Assembly (NCBI RefSeq): GCF_900095725.1
Contig: NZ_FMMP01000019.1
Coordinates: forward strand, 1-64,000
DNA: 64,000 nucleotides
DNA from: Cellulosilyticum sp. I15G10I2
GTDB lineage: Bacteria; Bacillota; Clostridia; Lachnospirales; Cellulosilyticaceae
Direction of reading: 5' to 3'
The stretch's first letter is position 1, and each line of letters opens with the position of its first letter. Shown here piece by piece: positions 35,123 to 44,735 of this stretch. The notes under the pieces are model-generated. The model searched no databases and was not told the origin of the DNA. It saw only the letters and a program-made list of their open reading frames with translations. The position numbers and the translations under genes are program-made.

Positions 35123-36250
35123 ATGTATGAATTACTAAAAGTAGAAGGACGTGCAAAAAGGGGACGATTTCATACACCACACGGGACAATCGAAACACCT
35201 GTATTTATGAATGTAGCGACTGTAGCGGCTATTAAGGGCGCATTATCTACAGAGGATTTAGAAAATATAGGAACGCAAGTAGTGCTTGCAAACACATATC
35301 ATCTGCATCTTAGACCCGGTGATGAGCTTATTCGGGAACTCGGGGGACTTCACCGTTTTATGGTATGGGACAAGCCTATACTCACAGATTCAGGAGGGTT
35401 TCAAGTTTTTTCATTGGCAGCTATGCGTAAGATCAAAGAAGAAGGGGTTCACTTTTCTTCCCATATAGATGGCAGGAAAATTTTTATGGGACCAGAAGAA
35501 AGTATGCAAATACAATCTCATATAGGCTCTACAATTGCCATGGCTTTTGATGAGTGTCCGCCGGCACTGTCTGATAGAGATTATATTATACCTTCTGTTG
35601 AAAGAACGACCAGATGGCTAAAGCGCTGCATGGATGAGATGAACAGATTAAATACTTTAGAAGAAACTATTAATAAAAAACAAATGCTCTTTGGTATTAA
35701 TCAAGGCGGAGTACTTGAAGATATCAGGATAGAACATGCAAAAATTATTAGCGAGTTTGATCTGCCGGGTTATGCTGTAGGTGGACTTGCTGTAGGTGAG
35801 TCCCATGCAGATATGTACAACGTATTAGAAGCTGTTGTACCTTATTTGCCGCAAAATAAGCCGACGTATTTAATGGGAGTAGGGACGCCAGAAAATATTC
35901 TAGAGGCTGTTTCACGAGGCATAGATTTCTTTGACTGTGTATTACCAGCAAGAAATGGCAGACATGGGCATGTTTATACAAATGAGGGCAAGCTGAATTT
36001 ATTTAACAAAGTGCATGAAAAGGATAGCTCGCCTTTAGCCGAAGACTGTAATTGCCCTACTTGTAAGCAGCACAGCAGAGCTTATATCAGACATCTCTTA
36101 AAAGCGAAAGAAATGCTCGGTATGAGATTATGTGTACTGCACAACTTACACTACTTTAATAATTTAATGTTAGAAATCCGCAATGCATTAGACCAAGGTA
36201 ACTTTGAAAGTTACAAAAAAATGCGTTTAGAAGGATATAAAAACAACTAA
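35123..36250 (+). CDS. tgt: tRNA-guanine transglycosylase
   Basis: A 375-residue enzyme that swaps guanine-34 for preQ1 in tRNAs. Visible: TDSGGFQVFSLA, catalytic Asp in FDCVLPARNGRHGH, and the zinc site CNCPTCKQH plus later His. The product is the substrate of QueA (25057-26085). yajC follows after 16 bases. Confidence 0.97.
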   Translation: MYELLKVEGRAKRGRFHTPHGTIETPVFMNVATVAAIKGALSTEDLENIGTQVVLANTYHLHLRPGDELIRELGGLHRFMVWDKPILTDSGGFQVFSLAAMRKIKEEGVHFSSHIDGRKIFMGPEESMQIQSHIGSTIAMAFDECPPALSDRDYIIPSVERTTRWLKRCMDEMNRLNTLEETINKKQMLFGINQGGVLEDIRIEHAKIISEFDLPGYAVGGLAVGESHADMYNVLEAVVPYLPQNKPTYLMGVGTPENILEAVSRGIDFFDCVLPARNGRHGHVYTNEGKLNLFNKVHEKDSSPLAEDCNCPTCKQHSRAYIRHLLKAKEMLGMRLCVLHNLHYFNNLMLEIRNALDQGNFESYKKMRLEGYKNN

Positions 36251-36266
36251 AAATGGAGGAATGAAA

Positions 36267-36683
36267 ATGAATTTAATATTAGGATTTACAGGAGGCGCAG
36301 CAGGTGGGGGCGTAGGGATGTTTGTAACAGTTGCATATATGGCGGTGTTTTTTGGAATTATGTGGTTCTTAGTTATTAGACCTCAGAAGAAAAGAGAAAA
36401 ACAAGTAGCTGAAATGCAAAATACAATTAAAGTTGGGGATCATGTTTTATTACAGTCAGGGGAATATGGTAAAGTTGTAGATGTTGTTAATGACCTTTTT
36501 GTTATTGAATTTGGACTTAATAAAAGTGTACGTATACCTGTGAAAAAAGCAGCTGTAGCAGCAGTACAAGAACCAAACTTAACGGTTGGTAAAAAGGTAG
36601 AGCCTAAAGTAGGTACAAAAGTAGTTGAAGAAGATGGTGTAGAATACGAATACATTGAAGTTGAAGAAGAAGTAGAAGAATAG
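36267..36683 (+). CDS. yajC: Preprotein translocase subunit YajC
   Basis: A 138-residue YajC. One transmembrane helix (about 18-38, ending VIRPQKKREK) precedes the conserved KVGDHVLLQSGEYGKVVDV region; the C-terminal tail is long and very acidic (EYEYIEVEEEVEE). I chose ATG 36267, which is 7 bases after GGAGG; ATG 36261 is too close. The tgt-yajC order is common in Firmicutes. Confidence 0.94.
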   Translation: MNLILGFTGGAAGGGVGMFVTVAYMAVFFGIMWFLVIRPQKKREKQVAEMQNTIKVGDHVLLQSGEYGKVVDVVNDLFVIEFGLNKSVRIPVKKAAVAAVQEPNLTVGKKVEPKVGTKVVEEDGVEYEYIEVEEEVEE

Positions 36684-36866
36684 ACGCTACTTATTAAGTC
36701 GTTTCCATAAATTGGCGGGATAAAAACACAATTATTCACTACAAATTCATAATTTCTTAAGAAAGTTAGTGTATAGTAAGAGTAAGCAAGAAACATAACG
36801 CTTCTTGCTTACAGAATCTCCCCATAATATATCTATTTTCCTGTTTATAAAATATGAACGGAACAA

Positions 36867-36903
36867 AAAAAAGAAGCTAATCCCCAATAGCTTCTTTTTT
36901 TGT
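36867..36903. terminator. Bidirectional terminator between yajC and lysA
   Basis: AAGAAGCTA pairs with TAGCTTCTT around TCCCCAA-type loop, flanked by A run upstream and T run downstream. Convergent genes lie at each side. Confidence 0.88.
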
Positions 36904-36906
36904 GCT

Positions 36907-38157
36907 TTAAATCATATTTCTAATTAAATCTTCAAAAGTATCTCTTTTTCTGATTAACTTTGTAGACCCATCAGATGTAATTAACACTTCAGCAGGTCTA
37001 AATCTTTGATTATAGCAAGAAGCCATACAATAGCCATATGCACCAGCATCCATTAATGCAATGATGTCTCCTGTTTGAGCTTCTGGAAGTATGCGGTCTT
37101 TTGCAAGGATATCTCCGCTTTCACAAATATTACCTACTACAGTGAAAGGCCCGGATACTGCTGCTCTTTCTTCTGTCGAATAAAGCTCAATGTCGTGATG
37201 TGAATCATACATAATAGGTCTTTGAAGTTGATTAAAGCCTATATCACAGCCAATATACTTAGTACCCCCATTAGATTTAGTAGCGGTTACAGCCCCAAGA
37301 ATGGCGCTTGACTCAGCAACGATGTATCTGCCTGGTTCAATTTGAAACTGAATTTTCTTACCGTAGGATGCTGCAAAGGCATGAAGGACCTCATCAAGTT
37401 TTTCGCCAAGGGATTTAATATCTAAGCGTGCCTCGCCATCTTGTTTGTGGTAAGGAATACCAAATCCACCGCCAAGATCAACAAACTCTAAATCATCAAA
37501 GTGTCTAGCGATATCTAAGATAGAATCCAGACTTTGAATATAAGGGGTAGGGTCCATGAATAAAGAACCAATGTGCTGATTGATTCCAACTAAAGTGAGG
37601 TTGTAAGTTTCAAGAAGTTTTTTTACTTCAGGAATAGATTCAGGACCTACACCAAATTTTGTCTTTTTGCCAGCTGTAACGACTTTCTCATGATGGCCGG
37701 CACCTACTCCAGGATTAAACCTAATAGCTACCTTCCCGCCAGGATTAAGTTCACCATATAACTTAAGCTGATCAAGAGAATCAATACTAGTTGTTACATT
37801 GTGTTCTATCGCATAAATCATATCTTCCTTAGTTACATTGTTTGGAATAAAGAAAAGCTCATCCGCCGTATAACCGCTTTCAAGTGCCAGAAATATTTCT
37901 CCAGGGCTCATAACATCAGCGTGCAAACCTTCTTCGCGAACAATTTTTAATAAGTGAATATTGGTATTGGCTTTGATGGAATAATGTGGTACAAAGTTAT
38001 CATAAGTCACTAAGTTTTTCATTTCTTTACAACGAGATCTTAGGATGTCTTCGTTATAAACATAAAGGGGACTTCCGTATTGGCTCATAAGATCAAATAC
38101 ATCGTTTCCGCCATAAAAATTTGTTTGTTGTGTAAAAATACCGTTTAAAGTGTGCAT
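36907..38157 (-). CDS. lysA: Diaminopimelate decarboxylase
   Basis: A 416-residue PLP enzyme making lysine from meso-diaminopimelate. Seen: PHYSIKANTN with the PLP lysine, LGGGFGIPYHK, EPGRYIVAES, CESGDILAKDR and the YGYCMASCYN motif near the C-terminus. AAGGAG precedes ATG 38157. The gene follows a TrmB-type regulator by 10 bases and likely shares its promoter. Confidence 0.96.
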   Translation of the reverse strand: MHTLNGIFTQQTNFYGGNDVFDLMSQYGSPLYVYNEDILRSRCKEMKNLVTYDNFVPHYSIKANTNIHLLKIVREEGLHADVMSPGEIFLALESGYTADELFFIPNNVTKEDMIYAIEHNVTTSIDSLDQLKLYGELNPGGKVAIRFNPGVGAGHHEKVVTAGKKTKFGVGPESIPEVKKLLETYNLTLVGINQHIGSLFMDPTPYIQSLDSILDIARHFDDLEFVDLGGGFGIPYHKQDGEARLDIKSLGEKLDEVLHAFAASYGKKIQFQIEPGRYIVAESSAILGAVTATKSNGGTKYIGCDIGFNQLQRPIMYDSHHDIELYSTEERAAVSGPFTVVGNICESGDILAKDRILPEAQTGDIIALMDAGAYGYCMASCYNQRFRPAEVLITSDGSTKLIRKRDTFEDLIRNMI

Positions 38158-38167
38158 GATATCCTCC

Positions 38168-38857
38168 TTAATAATTGGTTAAAGTAATATTATCGAGTTC
38201 AGTAATAAAAGATTCCCGCATCATACGAACTAATGATTGATTCGTTGAGTAGAGGCATTGAGAGCCTTCGGGTTTTAAATCTCCGGTAATGATAGATTTA
38301 GTATCAATAATCATATGAAAGCCTTGGGGGGCTTTATTTCTGGGTCCTATTGCCACGTTTGGTCCTAGATCAAGCTTTTCATTACATAAAATAGTGACTT
38401 TTTTAGAACTGCTGATCGTCAGTAATTCTTCTTTAAAGAGTTCAACATAAGCTGAAGTACTTAAAATATAAAGATGTGAGTGACAAAGTAATATGCTGTT
38501 TTTAACCTTTGCGAGCACATTATCATAGCCTTTTATAGTGATATAAGGTTCAGATACATCTATCCTGTCAGGAAAATGCGTATCAATTTCAGCAAGAACT
38601 TCAGACATAGAGCGTTTTGCCGAGAGGATAAGCTCTTCTTTAGAAAGTGCCACATATTTCGTGGATTCTCCTTCGGATACAGAGCACATGCCTTTATCTT
38701 GCAGGCTATATAAAGCAGCATAAACATTTGAGCGGGAGATACCGCTGAGCTTAGCTACCTCGTAGCCAGTTAAAGAGCCGTGTTTGCATAAGGTAATATA
38801 GACAGTTGCTTCAAGGGGTGAAAAGCCTATTTTTTGAAGTGCTTCATTAAAGTTCAT
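38168..38857 (-). CDS. TrmB-family transcriptional regulator
   Basis: A 229-residue regulator. The N-terminal winged helix (residues about 8-65) has SPLEATVYITLCKHGSLTG, then EVAKLSGISRSNVYAALYSL, typical of TrmB. The C-terminal part has the TrmB effector-like domain. It is 10 bases upstream of lysA on the same strand. A dyad over its own -10 box (38871-38894) suggests autoregulation together with lysA. The ligand is unknown. Confidence 0.9.
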   Translation of the reverse strand: MNFNEALQKIGFSPLEATVYITLCKHGSLTGYEVAKLSGISRSNVYAALYSLQDKGMCSVSEGESTKYVALSKEELILSAKRSMSEVLAEIDTHFPDRIDVSEPYITIKGYDNVLAKVKNSILLCHSHLYILSTSAYVELFKEELLTISSSKKVTILCNEKLDLGPNVAIGPRNKAPQGFHMIIDTKSIITGDLKPEGSQCLYSTNQSLVRMMRESFITELDNITLTNY

Positions 38858-38870
38858 TAGCTCACCTTTG

Positions 38871-38894
38871 TAGTAGTATTGTTTAGTACTACTA
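38871..38894 (-). promoter_or_regulatory. Operator dyad over the trmB-lysA promoter
   Basis: TAGTAGTA (38871-38878) and TACTACTA (38887-38894) form an 8-bp-arm dyad with an 8-base spacer. It overlaps the -10 box of the minus-strand promoter. Confidence 0.7.
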
Positions 38895-38919
38895 TAAAAC
38901 AGTGTAAAAAGAATGTCAA
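38891..38919 (-). promoter_or_regulatory. Promoter of trmB-lysA
   Basis: Read on the minus strand, TTGACA (38919-38914) and TATAGT (38896-38891) are separated by exactly 17 bases, upstream of the TrmB gene. Confidence 0.85.
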
Positions 38920-38998
38920 TATAGTATGTGAAATTTATTAGAAAAATGCGCCCGATATATTAAAATTAAAAGAGTTTTTTTGTTGTTTCTCTAAATAT

Positions 38999-39027
38999 TT
39001 GTATAAATTACCAACATCTAATATAAT
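38999..39027 (+). promoter_or_regulatory. Promoter of rarA
   Basis: TTGTAT (38999-39004) and TATAAT (39022-39027), 17 bases apart, lie 32 bases before the start codon. Confidence 0.75.
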
Positions 39028-39059
39028 AAGATAAGAAGTGAAAAAAGAAAGGTGAAACT

Positions 39060-40388
39060 ATGGACCTCTTTGAATATATTAATGAAAAAAAGGGAAACAG
39101 TGAATCTCCCCTTGCTTCCCGGATGCGACCTACAAAGCTTGATCAAATAGTTGGACAAGAACATATTTTAGGTAAAGATAAATTGCTTTACCGCGCTATA
39201 TTAGCTGATAAGCTGCAATCACTTATTTTTTATGGCCCCCCAGGAACGGGTAAGACAACGATAGCTAAAGTGATAGCAAGTACAACAAAAGCTCATTTTA
39301 TTGTACTCAATGCGACGACATCAGGAAAAGCAGATATTGTTAAAGCAGTGGAAGAGGCAAAAGTAGAGCGCTCCTTATCTGGTAAAAAGACGATCATTTT
39401 TATAGACGAAATTCATCGTTTTAACAAAGCACAGCAAGATGCATTATTACCCTATACAGAAGATGGCACCCTTGTGTTAATAGGTGCCACTACAGAAAAT
39501 CCTTATTTTGAAGTAAATAGAGCGCTCATCTCCCGTTCGTTAGTATTCGAACTAATGCCGCTTAGTACTAAGCATATTGAAACAATCATAAAAGAAGCTG
39601 TCTATAATAAGGAGAGAGGTTTAGGGGCCTATATCATGGCTATTACAGACGAAGCCATTCATTATTTAGCAGTTAATACAAGCGGAGATGCCAGAAGTGC
39701 ATTAAATGCTGTAGAACTTGCAGCGATGACTACAGATAGAAGTAGCGACGGCAAGATTCATTTAACCCAAGATGTGCTTAAGGAATGTTTGCAAAAAAAA
39801 GTACTTAATTATGATAAAAATGGAGATAATCATTATGATATTATCTCAGCATTTATTAAGAGTATGAGAGGCAGCGATCAAGATGCAACTGCACACTATT
39901 TAGCCAGAATGATTGAATCGGGAGAAGATCCTAAATTTATTGCCAGAAGAATAGTGATTTGTGCCAGTGAAGATGTGGGCAATGCAGATCCACAAGCCCT
40001 TATTATTGCTACAAATGCTATGATGGCAGTTGAAAGAATAGGCATGCCGGAAGGTCGGATTATTCTCTCACAGGCAGCACTTTATGTAGCCTGCGCCCCT
40101 AAAAGTAACGCAAGCTATCTTGCTATTAATAAAGCACTGGAGGATATAAGAACAAAAGAGATCGGCTTGGTGCCAGCACATCTTAAAGACAGTCATTATA
40201 GTGGGGCGAAAGATATGGGACATGGCATAGGGTACCTATATGCCCATGATTATCCGCATCACTATGTGAAGCAGCAATATATGCCGGATCAGCTTCAAGG
40301 CACCCTATATTATGAACCAACCAATGAAGGCTATGAAAAGCATATCAAACATCTTCTAGAAGCAAGAAAAGACTCTAGGACCCTGTAA
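39060..40388 (+). CDS. rarA: Replication-associated recombination protein A (AAA ATPase)
   Basis: A 442-residue AAA ATPase of the RarA/MgsA/WRNIP1 family: Walker A YGPPGTGKTT, Walker B IFIDEIHRFNKAQQD, sensor and arginine-finger helices, then a C-terminal MgsA-type domain with AHLKDSHYSGAKDMGHG. It works at stalled replication forks. It has AGGTGAA near ATG 39060. The end overlaps the spoVB-like gene by 14 bases on the opposite strand. Confidence 0.95.
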   Translation: MDLFEYINEKKGNSESPLASRMRPTKLDQIVGQEHILGKDKLLYRAILADKLQSLIFYGPPGTGKTTIAKVIASTTKAHFIVLNATTSGKADIVKAVEEAKVERSLSGKKTIIFIDEIHRFNKAQQDALLPYTEDGTLVLIGATTENPYFEVNRALISRSLVFELMPLSTKHIETIIKEAVYNKERGLGAYIMAITDEAIHYLAVNTSGDARSALNAVELAAMTTDRSSDGKIHLTQDVLKECLQKKVLNYDKNGDNHYDIISAFIKSMRGSDQDATAHYLARMIESGEDPKFIARRIVICASEDVGNADPQALIIATNAMMAVERIGMPEGRIILSQAALYVACAPKSNASYLAINKALEDIRTKEIGLVPAHLKDSHYSGAKDMGHGIGYLYAHDYPHHYVKQQYMPDQLQGTLYYEPTNEGYEKHIKHLLEARKDSRTL

Positions 40389-41904
40389 GCATCTTAATGT
40401 CTTTTAGGGTAATACACCGTAGCACAAAAAGCATAAAAATATAGAAAGTTCCGAGTAAAGAGATAGCAATGAGTGTAGCGGGCCTTAGAGAAAAAGCGGG
40501 CATCAAATAAGTGTGATGAATATATGTAGTGGTAAGCGCTCCCGCAAGTGCGGCCACGATAGGCTTAACGACCCAATTATTAATATCAACGGGCAGATCT
40601 ATGTTTTTTAATACGTGCCATAAGAGCATTACTGTGACAAAGCCTGATTGAATAAGGAGTGCGAGTACAAAGCCTAAAATGCCCTTTAGCGGAACAATAG
40701 TTAATATAATAGAAATGCAGGTTAATGAACCTAAAATATTGGTTTTAAAAGTTTGTTTCTGCATACCAAGTCCATTCATTGTTCCGGTAAGGATATTTTG
40801 CAAATAAAGAAATGGACAGATAATAGCAAGTAGTTTAAGAAGTTCGCCTACATCTTCAAGTCCATAGCATGCAAGAGCAATTTCTTTTGAAAGTGATAAA
40901 AAAAGAGCAGTTGCGCCTACGCCTATCAGACAAGAAAATTGAATAGCTTTGGAGATGATCTTTTGCAGTGTTAAATGATTATTTCTGCTAACAGCCTCAG
41001 ATATAGCAGGCACCAATACAGTGGATAAAGACATTGTAACCATAGATGGGAAGAAAAGAAGCGGAAGCGCCATACCACTGAATTTCCCATAAAGAGCAAG
41101 TGCACTGCTTGAGTCGAGTCCAAATTTTTGAAGCTGTATTGGAATCAATATATTTTCAAAAGATTGCAAGCCAGATGTTAAAAAACGGTTGGCAGTAATA
41201 GGAATAGATAGGGCAAGCAGTGTATTAAAAGTCGTGTGATAATTAAGTGTTGCTTTGGTGAAATAGAGTTGGCGTTTTTTTAAGCGAAAAGCCGCAAAGG
41301 ACAAAATAAATGAAAAGACTTCCCCAATGCACATGCCTAAAACACCTAGGGCGCATGCATATTCAAGCCCCTTTGGGATGAAAAAGCCTGCAAATAGATA
41401 AATAACAAGCATACGAGCCACTTGTTCAACGATTTGAGCAAGTGCTGATACAGTCATTTCCTGCCGACCCTGGAAATAGCCGCGAATGCAGCAGGCTGCA
41501 GACATAAAAGGAATACATGCTGCAAGTATTTTAAGTGATAAAGTTGTAATAGGTTCATGAATATAATAGGTTGCAATAAATGAAGAAAAAGTGTAAAGTG
41601 CTAAAGATAAAATGACACTTATACCTAACGCAATACATAGGGAGGTCTTAAGAATTCTGACAGCATTACTATGTTGATTTCTTGAAGTTTGCTCAGCAAC
41701 CATTTTAGATACAGCAAGAGATATCCCAGCAGAAGATGCAGCCCATAACAGCATGTAGATAGGAAATAGCAGCTGATAGAGCCCCATCCCTTCTGCTCCC
41801 ATGATATTGGACATATAAACTCTAAATCCAAAGCCTAATAAACGTGTAATTAGACTAGCTATTGTTAAAATGAGTGTACCAGTGATTAATGTTTTTTTTC
41901 GCAT
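40375..41904 (-). CDS. SpoVB/MurJ-type polysaccharide flippase
   Basis: A 509-residue protein with about 14 transmembrane segments of the MOP exporter superfamily. The start LITGTLILTIASLITRLLGFGFRVYMSNIMGAEGMGLYQ is the SpoVB hallmark (read in parts). It probably flips lipid-linked precursors, as in spore cortex synthesis. It ends convergent with rarA with a 14-base overlap, and its promoter faces the small alarmone synthetase gene. Confidence 0.9.
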   Translation of the reverse strand: MRKKTLITGTLILTIASLITRLLGFGFRVYMSNIMGAEGMGLYQLLFPIYMLLWAASSAGISLAVSKMVAEQTSRNQHSNAVRILKTSLCIALGISVILSLALYTFSSFIATYYIHEPITTLSLKILAACIPFMSAACCIRGYFQGRQEMTVSALAQIVEQVARMLVIYLFAGFFIPKGLEYACALGVLGMCIGEVFSFILSFAAFRLKKRQLYFTKATLNYHTTFNTLLALSIPITANRFLTSGLQSFENILIPIQLQKFGLDSSSALALYGKFSGMALPLLFFPSMVTMSLSTVLVPAISEAVSRNNHLTLQKIISKAIQFSCLIGVGATALFLSLSKEIALACYGLEDVGELLKLLAIICPFLYLQNILTGTMNGLGMQKQTFKTNILGSLTCISIILTIVPLKGILGFVLALLIQSGFVTVMLLWHVLKNIDLPVDINNWVVKPIVAALAGALTTTYIHHTYLMPAFSLRPATLIAISLLGTFYIFMLFVLRCITLKDIKMLTGS

Positions 41905-42013
41905 ACGGACTCCTTTCGTAAAGAGATAAAAGTGCAGCTAGTACAATTTATGAGACAAGATGGTGAAATATGAAAATAATCCAATAAAATAAGTAATATT
42001 TCACTTAAAAGTT

Positions 42014-42042
42014 GAGCATAAGGCAATAATTATATATAATGA
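42014..42042 (+). promoter_or_regulatory. Promoter of the alarmone synthetase-metA unit
   Basis: TTGAGC (42014-42019) and TATAAT (42037-42042), spaced 17 bases, lie 35 bases before the GTG start. Confidence 0.75.
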
Positions 42043-42076
42043 GCAAGAGGGGAATGCAAAGTGGAGGTGAAGTTAA

Positions 42077-42859
42077 GTGGAAATGAAAAACTGGAAGCAG
42101 ATTTTACTACCCTATTCACAAGCTGTTGAGGAGTTAAAAGTTAAGTTCAAAAGTATTCGAAATCACTATATAAGTTTAGATGAATATTCTCCTATTGAGT
42201 TTGTTACAGGTAGGGTCAAAAAAATATCCAGTATTTTAGAAAAGGCGAAGAAAAAAAATATAGCAGTGGAGGATATAGAAGCAAAGATAGAGGATATAGC
42301 GGGCATTCGCATTATGTGCCAGTTTGCAGAAGACATTTACAGAGTGATAGATATTATACGGGCGAGAGACGGCAAAGATCTTTATATTGAAGAAGAAAGA
42401 GATTATATCACAAATATAAAAAGCAGCGGTTATCGAAGTTATCATATTATTATCAAATATCCATTACAAACGGGTCATGGAGAAAAAATGATTTTTGCAG
42501 AAATCCAAATCAGAACATTGGCTATGAATTTTTGGGCAACAATTGAGCACTCGCTAAGATATAAATATAAACAGAATATGCCGACTCAGATACAAGCAAG
42601 GCTCACAAAGGCAGCAGAAGCTGCTTATCAATTAGATCAGGAAATGGCAGAAATCAGAGAAGAAGTGCTTAAATGTCAAGAGTCTTTTCAACTGGAATCT
42701 AATCTTATAGCAGATATTTTTAGCAGTATTCAGACGATAAACAACAAAAATAGTACAAGAGATATGCATGAAATTTATGAGATGTTTTGGAGTCTTTGGG
42801 AAGAAGGGGATATCAATAAGCTTAAAGAGTTTAGTGAAAGTTTGCAGTATTCCACATAA
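42077..42859 (+). CDS. Small alarmone synthetase ((p)ppGpp synthetase, RelA/SpoT domain only)
   Basis: A 260-residue synthetase without the hydrolase and TGS domains of full RelA. Residues 40-185 carry the RelA_SpoT domain: IEDIAGIRIMC, then IKSSGYRSYHIIIKYP and AEIQIRTLAMNFWATIEHSL. It makes (p)ppGpp from GTP/GDP and ATP. This fits the RelQ/YjbM-like group. The start is GTG 42077, 6 bases after GGAGGTGA. metA begins 35 bases after its stop. Confidence 0.92.
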   Translation: MEMKNWKQILLPYSQAVEELKVKFKSIRNHYISLDEYSPIEFVTGRVKKISSILEKAKKKNIAVEDIEAKIEDIAGIRIMCQFAEDIYRVIDIIRARDGKDLYIEEERDYITNIKSSGYRSYHIIIKYPLQTGHGEKMIFAEIQIRTLAMNFWATIEHSLRYKYKQNMPTQIQARLTKAAEAAYQLDQEMAEIREEVLKCQESFQLESNLIADIFSSIQTINNKNSTRDMHEIYEMFWSLWEEGDINKLKEFSESLQYST

Positions 42860-42894
42860 AATGATTGCGTGTTAAACATAAGGAGGAAAAGAAT

Positions 42895-43809
42895 TTGCCA
42901 ATTAGAGTTCCTAATGCATTACCAGCAATAGAAATATTACAGCAAGAAAATATATTTGTAATGGATGAAAACAGAGCAGTTAAGCAAGATATAAGGGCAC
43001 TTAAAATAGCGGTACTTAATTTAATGCCTATTAAACAAGAAACAGAAGTACAGCTGCTGCGTTTAATTAGTAATACACCGCTGCAAATAGATATTACCCT
43101 GCTAAGGCCAATTTCACATGACAGCAAGAATACCTCCCAAGAACATCTTGAAACTTTTTATAAGACTTTTGATCAGATTAAACATCTTAAATTTGATGGT
43201 ATGATTATAACAGGAGCCCCCGTAGAACAGCTTGAGTTTGAAAAGGTTACTTATTGGCATGAGCTTACACAGATTATGGAGTGGTCTAAGCACCATGTTA
43301 CTTCAACTTTTCATATTTGCTGGGGTGCGCAAGCTGGGCTTCACTACCATTATGGCATACCAAAATACCATCTTCCACAAAAGAAGTTTGGTGTGTTTGA
43401 GCATGAAATTGTTAACTTTGAAAAGTTATTACAAGGACTGGACGATATTGTCTATATACCACACTCAAGACATACTGAGGTTTCTAAAGAAGAGATTCTT
43501 TCGTGTAAAGACCTTAAGCTGCTTTTGCATTCAGAGCAAGCCGGTGTTGCGCTTGTTATATCTAATGATGGCAAACATATATTTGCAACGGGACATGCAG
43601 AGTATGACCCTCATACATTAGGCAAAGAGTATATGAGAGATCTAGAGAAAAATTTACCTATAGAAATACCAGATAATTATTATATTGATGATGAAATGGA
43701 AAAAGGTACACTTGTACGCTGGCGTTCACATGCTTATATTTTATTTTCAAATTGGCTGAATTATTATGTATATCAAGTTACACCGTATAATTTAGATGAA
43801 ATACGATAA
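42895..43809 (+). CDS. metA: Homoserine O-acyltransferase MetA
   Basis: A 304-residue MetA that activates homoserine for methionine synthesis (acetyl or succinyl donor). Catalytic Cys lies in [20 protein letters not shown], with His in [10 protein letters not shown] chose TTG 42895, 8 bases after AGGAGG, which yields the family start [11 protein letters not shown]; the longer frame runs from a TTG at 42865. Firmicute MetA are mostly acetyltransferases, but this is not decided by what I see. Confidence 0.95.
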   Translation: MPIRVPNALPAIEILQQENIFVMDENRAVKQDIRALKIAVLNLMPIKQETEVQLLRLISNTPLQIDITLLRPISHDSKNTSQEHLETFYKTFDQIKHLKFDGMIITGAPVEQLEFEKVTYWHELTQIMEWSKHHVTSTFHICWGAQAGLHYHYGIPKYHLPQKKFGVFEHEIVNFEKLLQGLDDIVYIPHSRHTEVSKEEILSCKDLKLLLHSEQAGVALVISNDGKHIFATGHAEYDPHTLGKEYMRDLEKNLPIEIPDNYYIDDEMEKGTLVRWRSHAYILFSNWLNYYVYQVTPYNLDEIR

Positions 43810-43829
43810 ACTAAAAAGGAGCCATTAAA

Positions 43830-44231
43830 ATGATTCATACGCTTAATATTTCAACACCTAAAAGAGATGCGATGTTAGATATTACACATATGGTACAGCA
43901 ATATGTTGATAAAACCAATCTTCAAGATGGCTATTGTATCATTTATGTGCCGCATACAACAGCAGGGCTTACTATTAATGAAAACGCTGATCCAGATGTA
44001 CAAAGAGATATGCTTTATGCACTTGATAAGGCTTATCCGAGGCAAGCTGATTATAGACATTTTGAAGGCAATTCAGCAGCACATATTAAGGCATCGACTG
44101 TAGGATTTCAGCAAACAGTACTTATTAATGCAGGTAAACTTCTACTCGGAAGGTGGCAAGGTATTTATTTTTGTGAGTTTGACGGCCCGAGACAAAGACA
44201 AGTTTTTATCAGTATATTTGGGGAAAAATAA
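43830..44231 (+). CDS. YjbQ/UPF0047 family protein
   Basis: A 133-residue UPF0047 protein: YVPHTTAGLTINENADPDVQRD in the middle and ASTVGFQQTVLI, then LGRWQGIYFCEFDGPR near the end. Some members have thiamine phosphate synthase activity, but the true role is unclear. It lies 20 bases after metA in the same direction. Confidence 0.93.
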   Translation: MIHTLNISTPKRDAMLDITHMVQQYVDKTNLQDGYCIIYVPHTTAGLTINENADPDVQRDMLYALDKAYPRQADYRHFEGNSAAHIKASTVGFQQTVLINAGKLLLGRWQGIYFCEFDGPRQRQVFISIFGEK

Positions 44232-44239
44232 TATTATCA

Positions 44240-44268
44240 TTGTTAAGAAACTTAAATATTGGTATAAT
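44240..44268 (+). promoter_or_regulatory. Promoter of the acidic membrane protein gene
   Basis: TTGTTA (44240-44245) and TATAAT (44263-44268), 17 bases apart, precede ATG 44297. Confidence 0.7.
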
Positions 44269-44296
44269 AATCTAAGGAGATTAAGGAGTTGATCGT

Positions 44297-44689
44297 ATGC
44301 AGATTAGAGGCAGAGAATTTCCATTAACATTCGAGGAGGTTAGAGACTTGATAAAAAAAGAGAATTCTAATAAGGCAATATGGATTACCATCGCGGTAAG
44401 TGTTATTCTTGTACTTGTTGCCATAGTTATTTGGCTTGCTAAAAAGAGTTGTAAAGATATAGAAGAACATTATGAATACTTTGACGACGACTATGATGAA
44501 GCTGAGGATTATGAAGATTTTGATGAGTATGATGACTCTATTTATGAGGATGAAGAAGTTGAGTATGTTAAAATCAAAGACTTCATGAATTATTCAGAAG
44601 ATGAAAAAGGTGTTGAACCACAAACAGAAGAATCGGTTGAATCAGATGAATCTACAAGTAAAGAAAGTGACGTACAAAATCAAGAGTAA
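44297..44689 (+). CDS. Small membrane protein with acidic tail
   Basis: A 130-residue protein not matching a family I know. Residues 1-25 are soluble and charged, 27-48 form one membrane helix (IAVSVILVLVAIVIWLA), and the C-terminal 80 residues are extremely acidic with Tyr-rich repeats (DEYDDSIYEDEEVEY). This would form a negatively charged tail. It is a lone gene with its own promoter and terminator. Confidence 0.7.
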   Translation: MQIRGREFPLTFEEVRDLIKKENSNKAIWITIAVSVILVLVAIVIWLAKKSCKDIEEHYEYFDDDYDEAEDYEDFDEYDDSIYEDEEVEYVKIKDFMNYSEDEKGVEPQTEESVESDESTSKESDVQNQE

Positions 44690-44696
44690 TATAAAA

Positions 44697-44735
44697 AATA
44701 GAGGGTAGCCTATAAGCTATCCTCTATTTTTTATA
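44697..44735. terminator. Terminator between the acidic protein gene and the cobD-like gene
   Basis: AGAGGGTAGC and GCTATCCTCT pair around a short loop, followed by ATTTTTT. Convergent flanking genes. Confidence 0.85.

Noticed and set aside
42831-43127. A 98-residue minus-strand frame
   Set aside because: It lies across the alarmone synthetase end and the metA start; both are clear family members on the plus strand.
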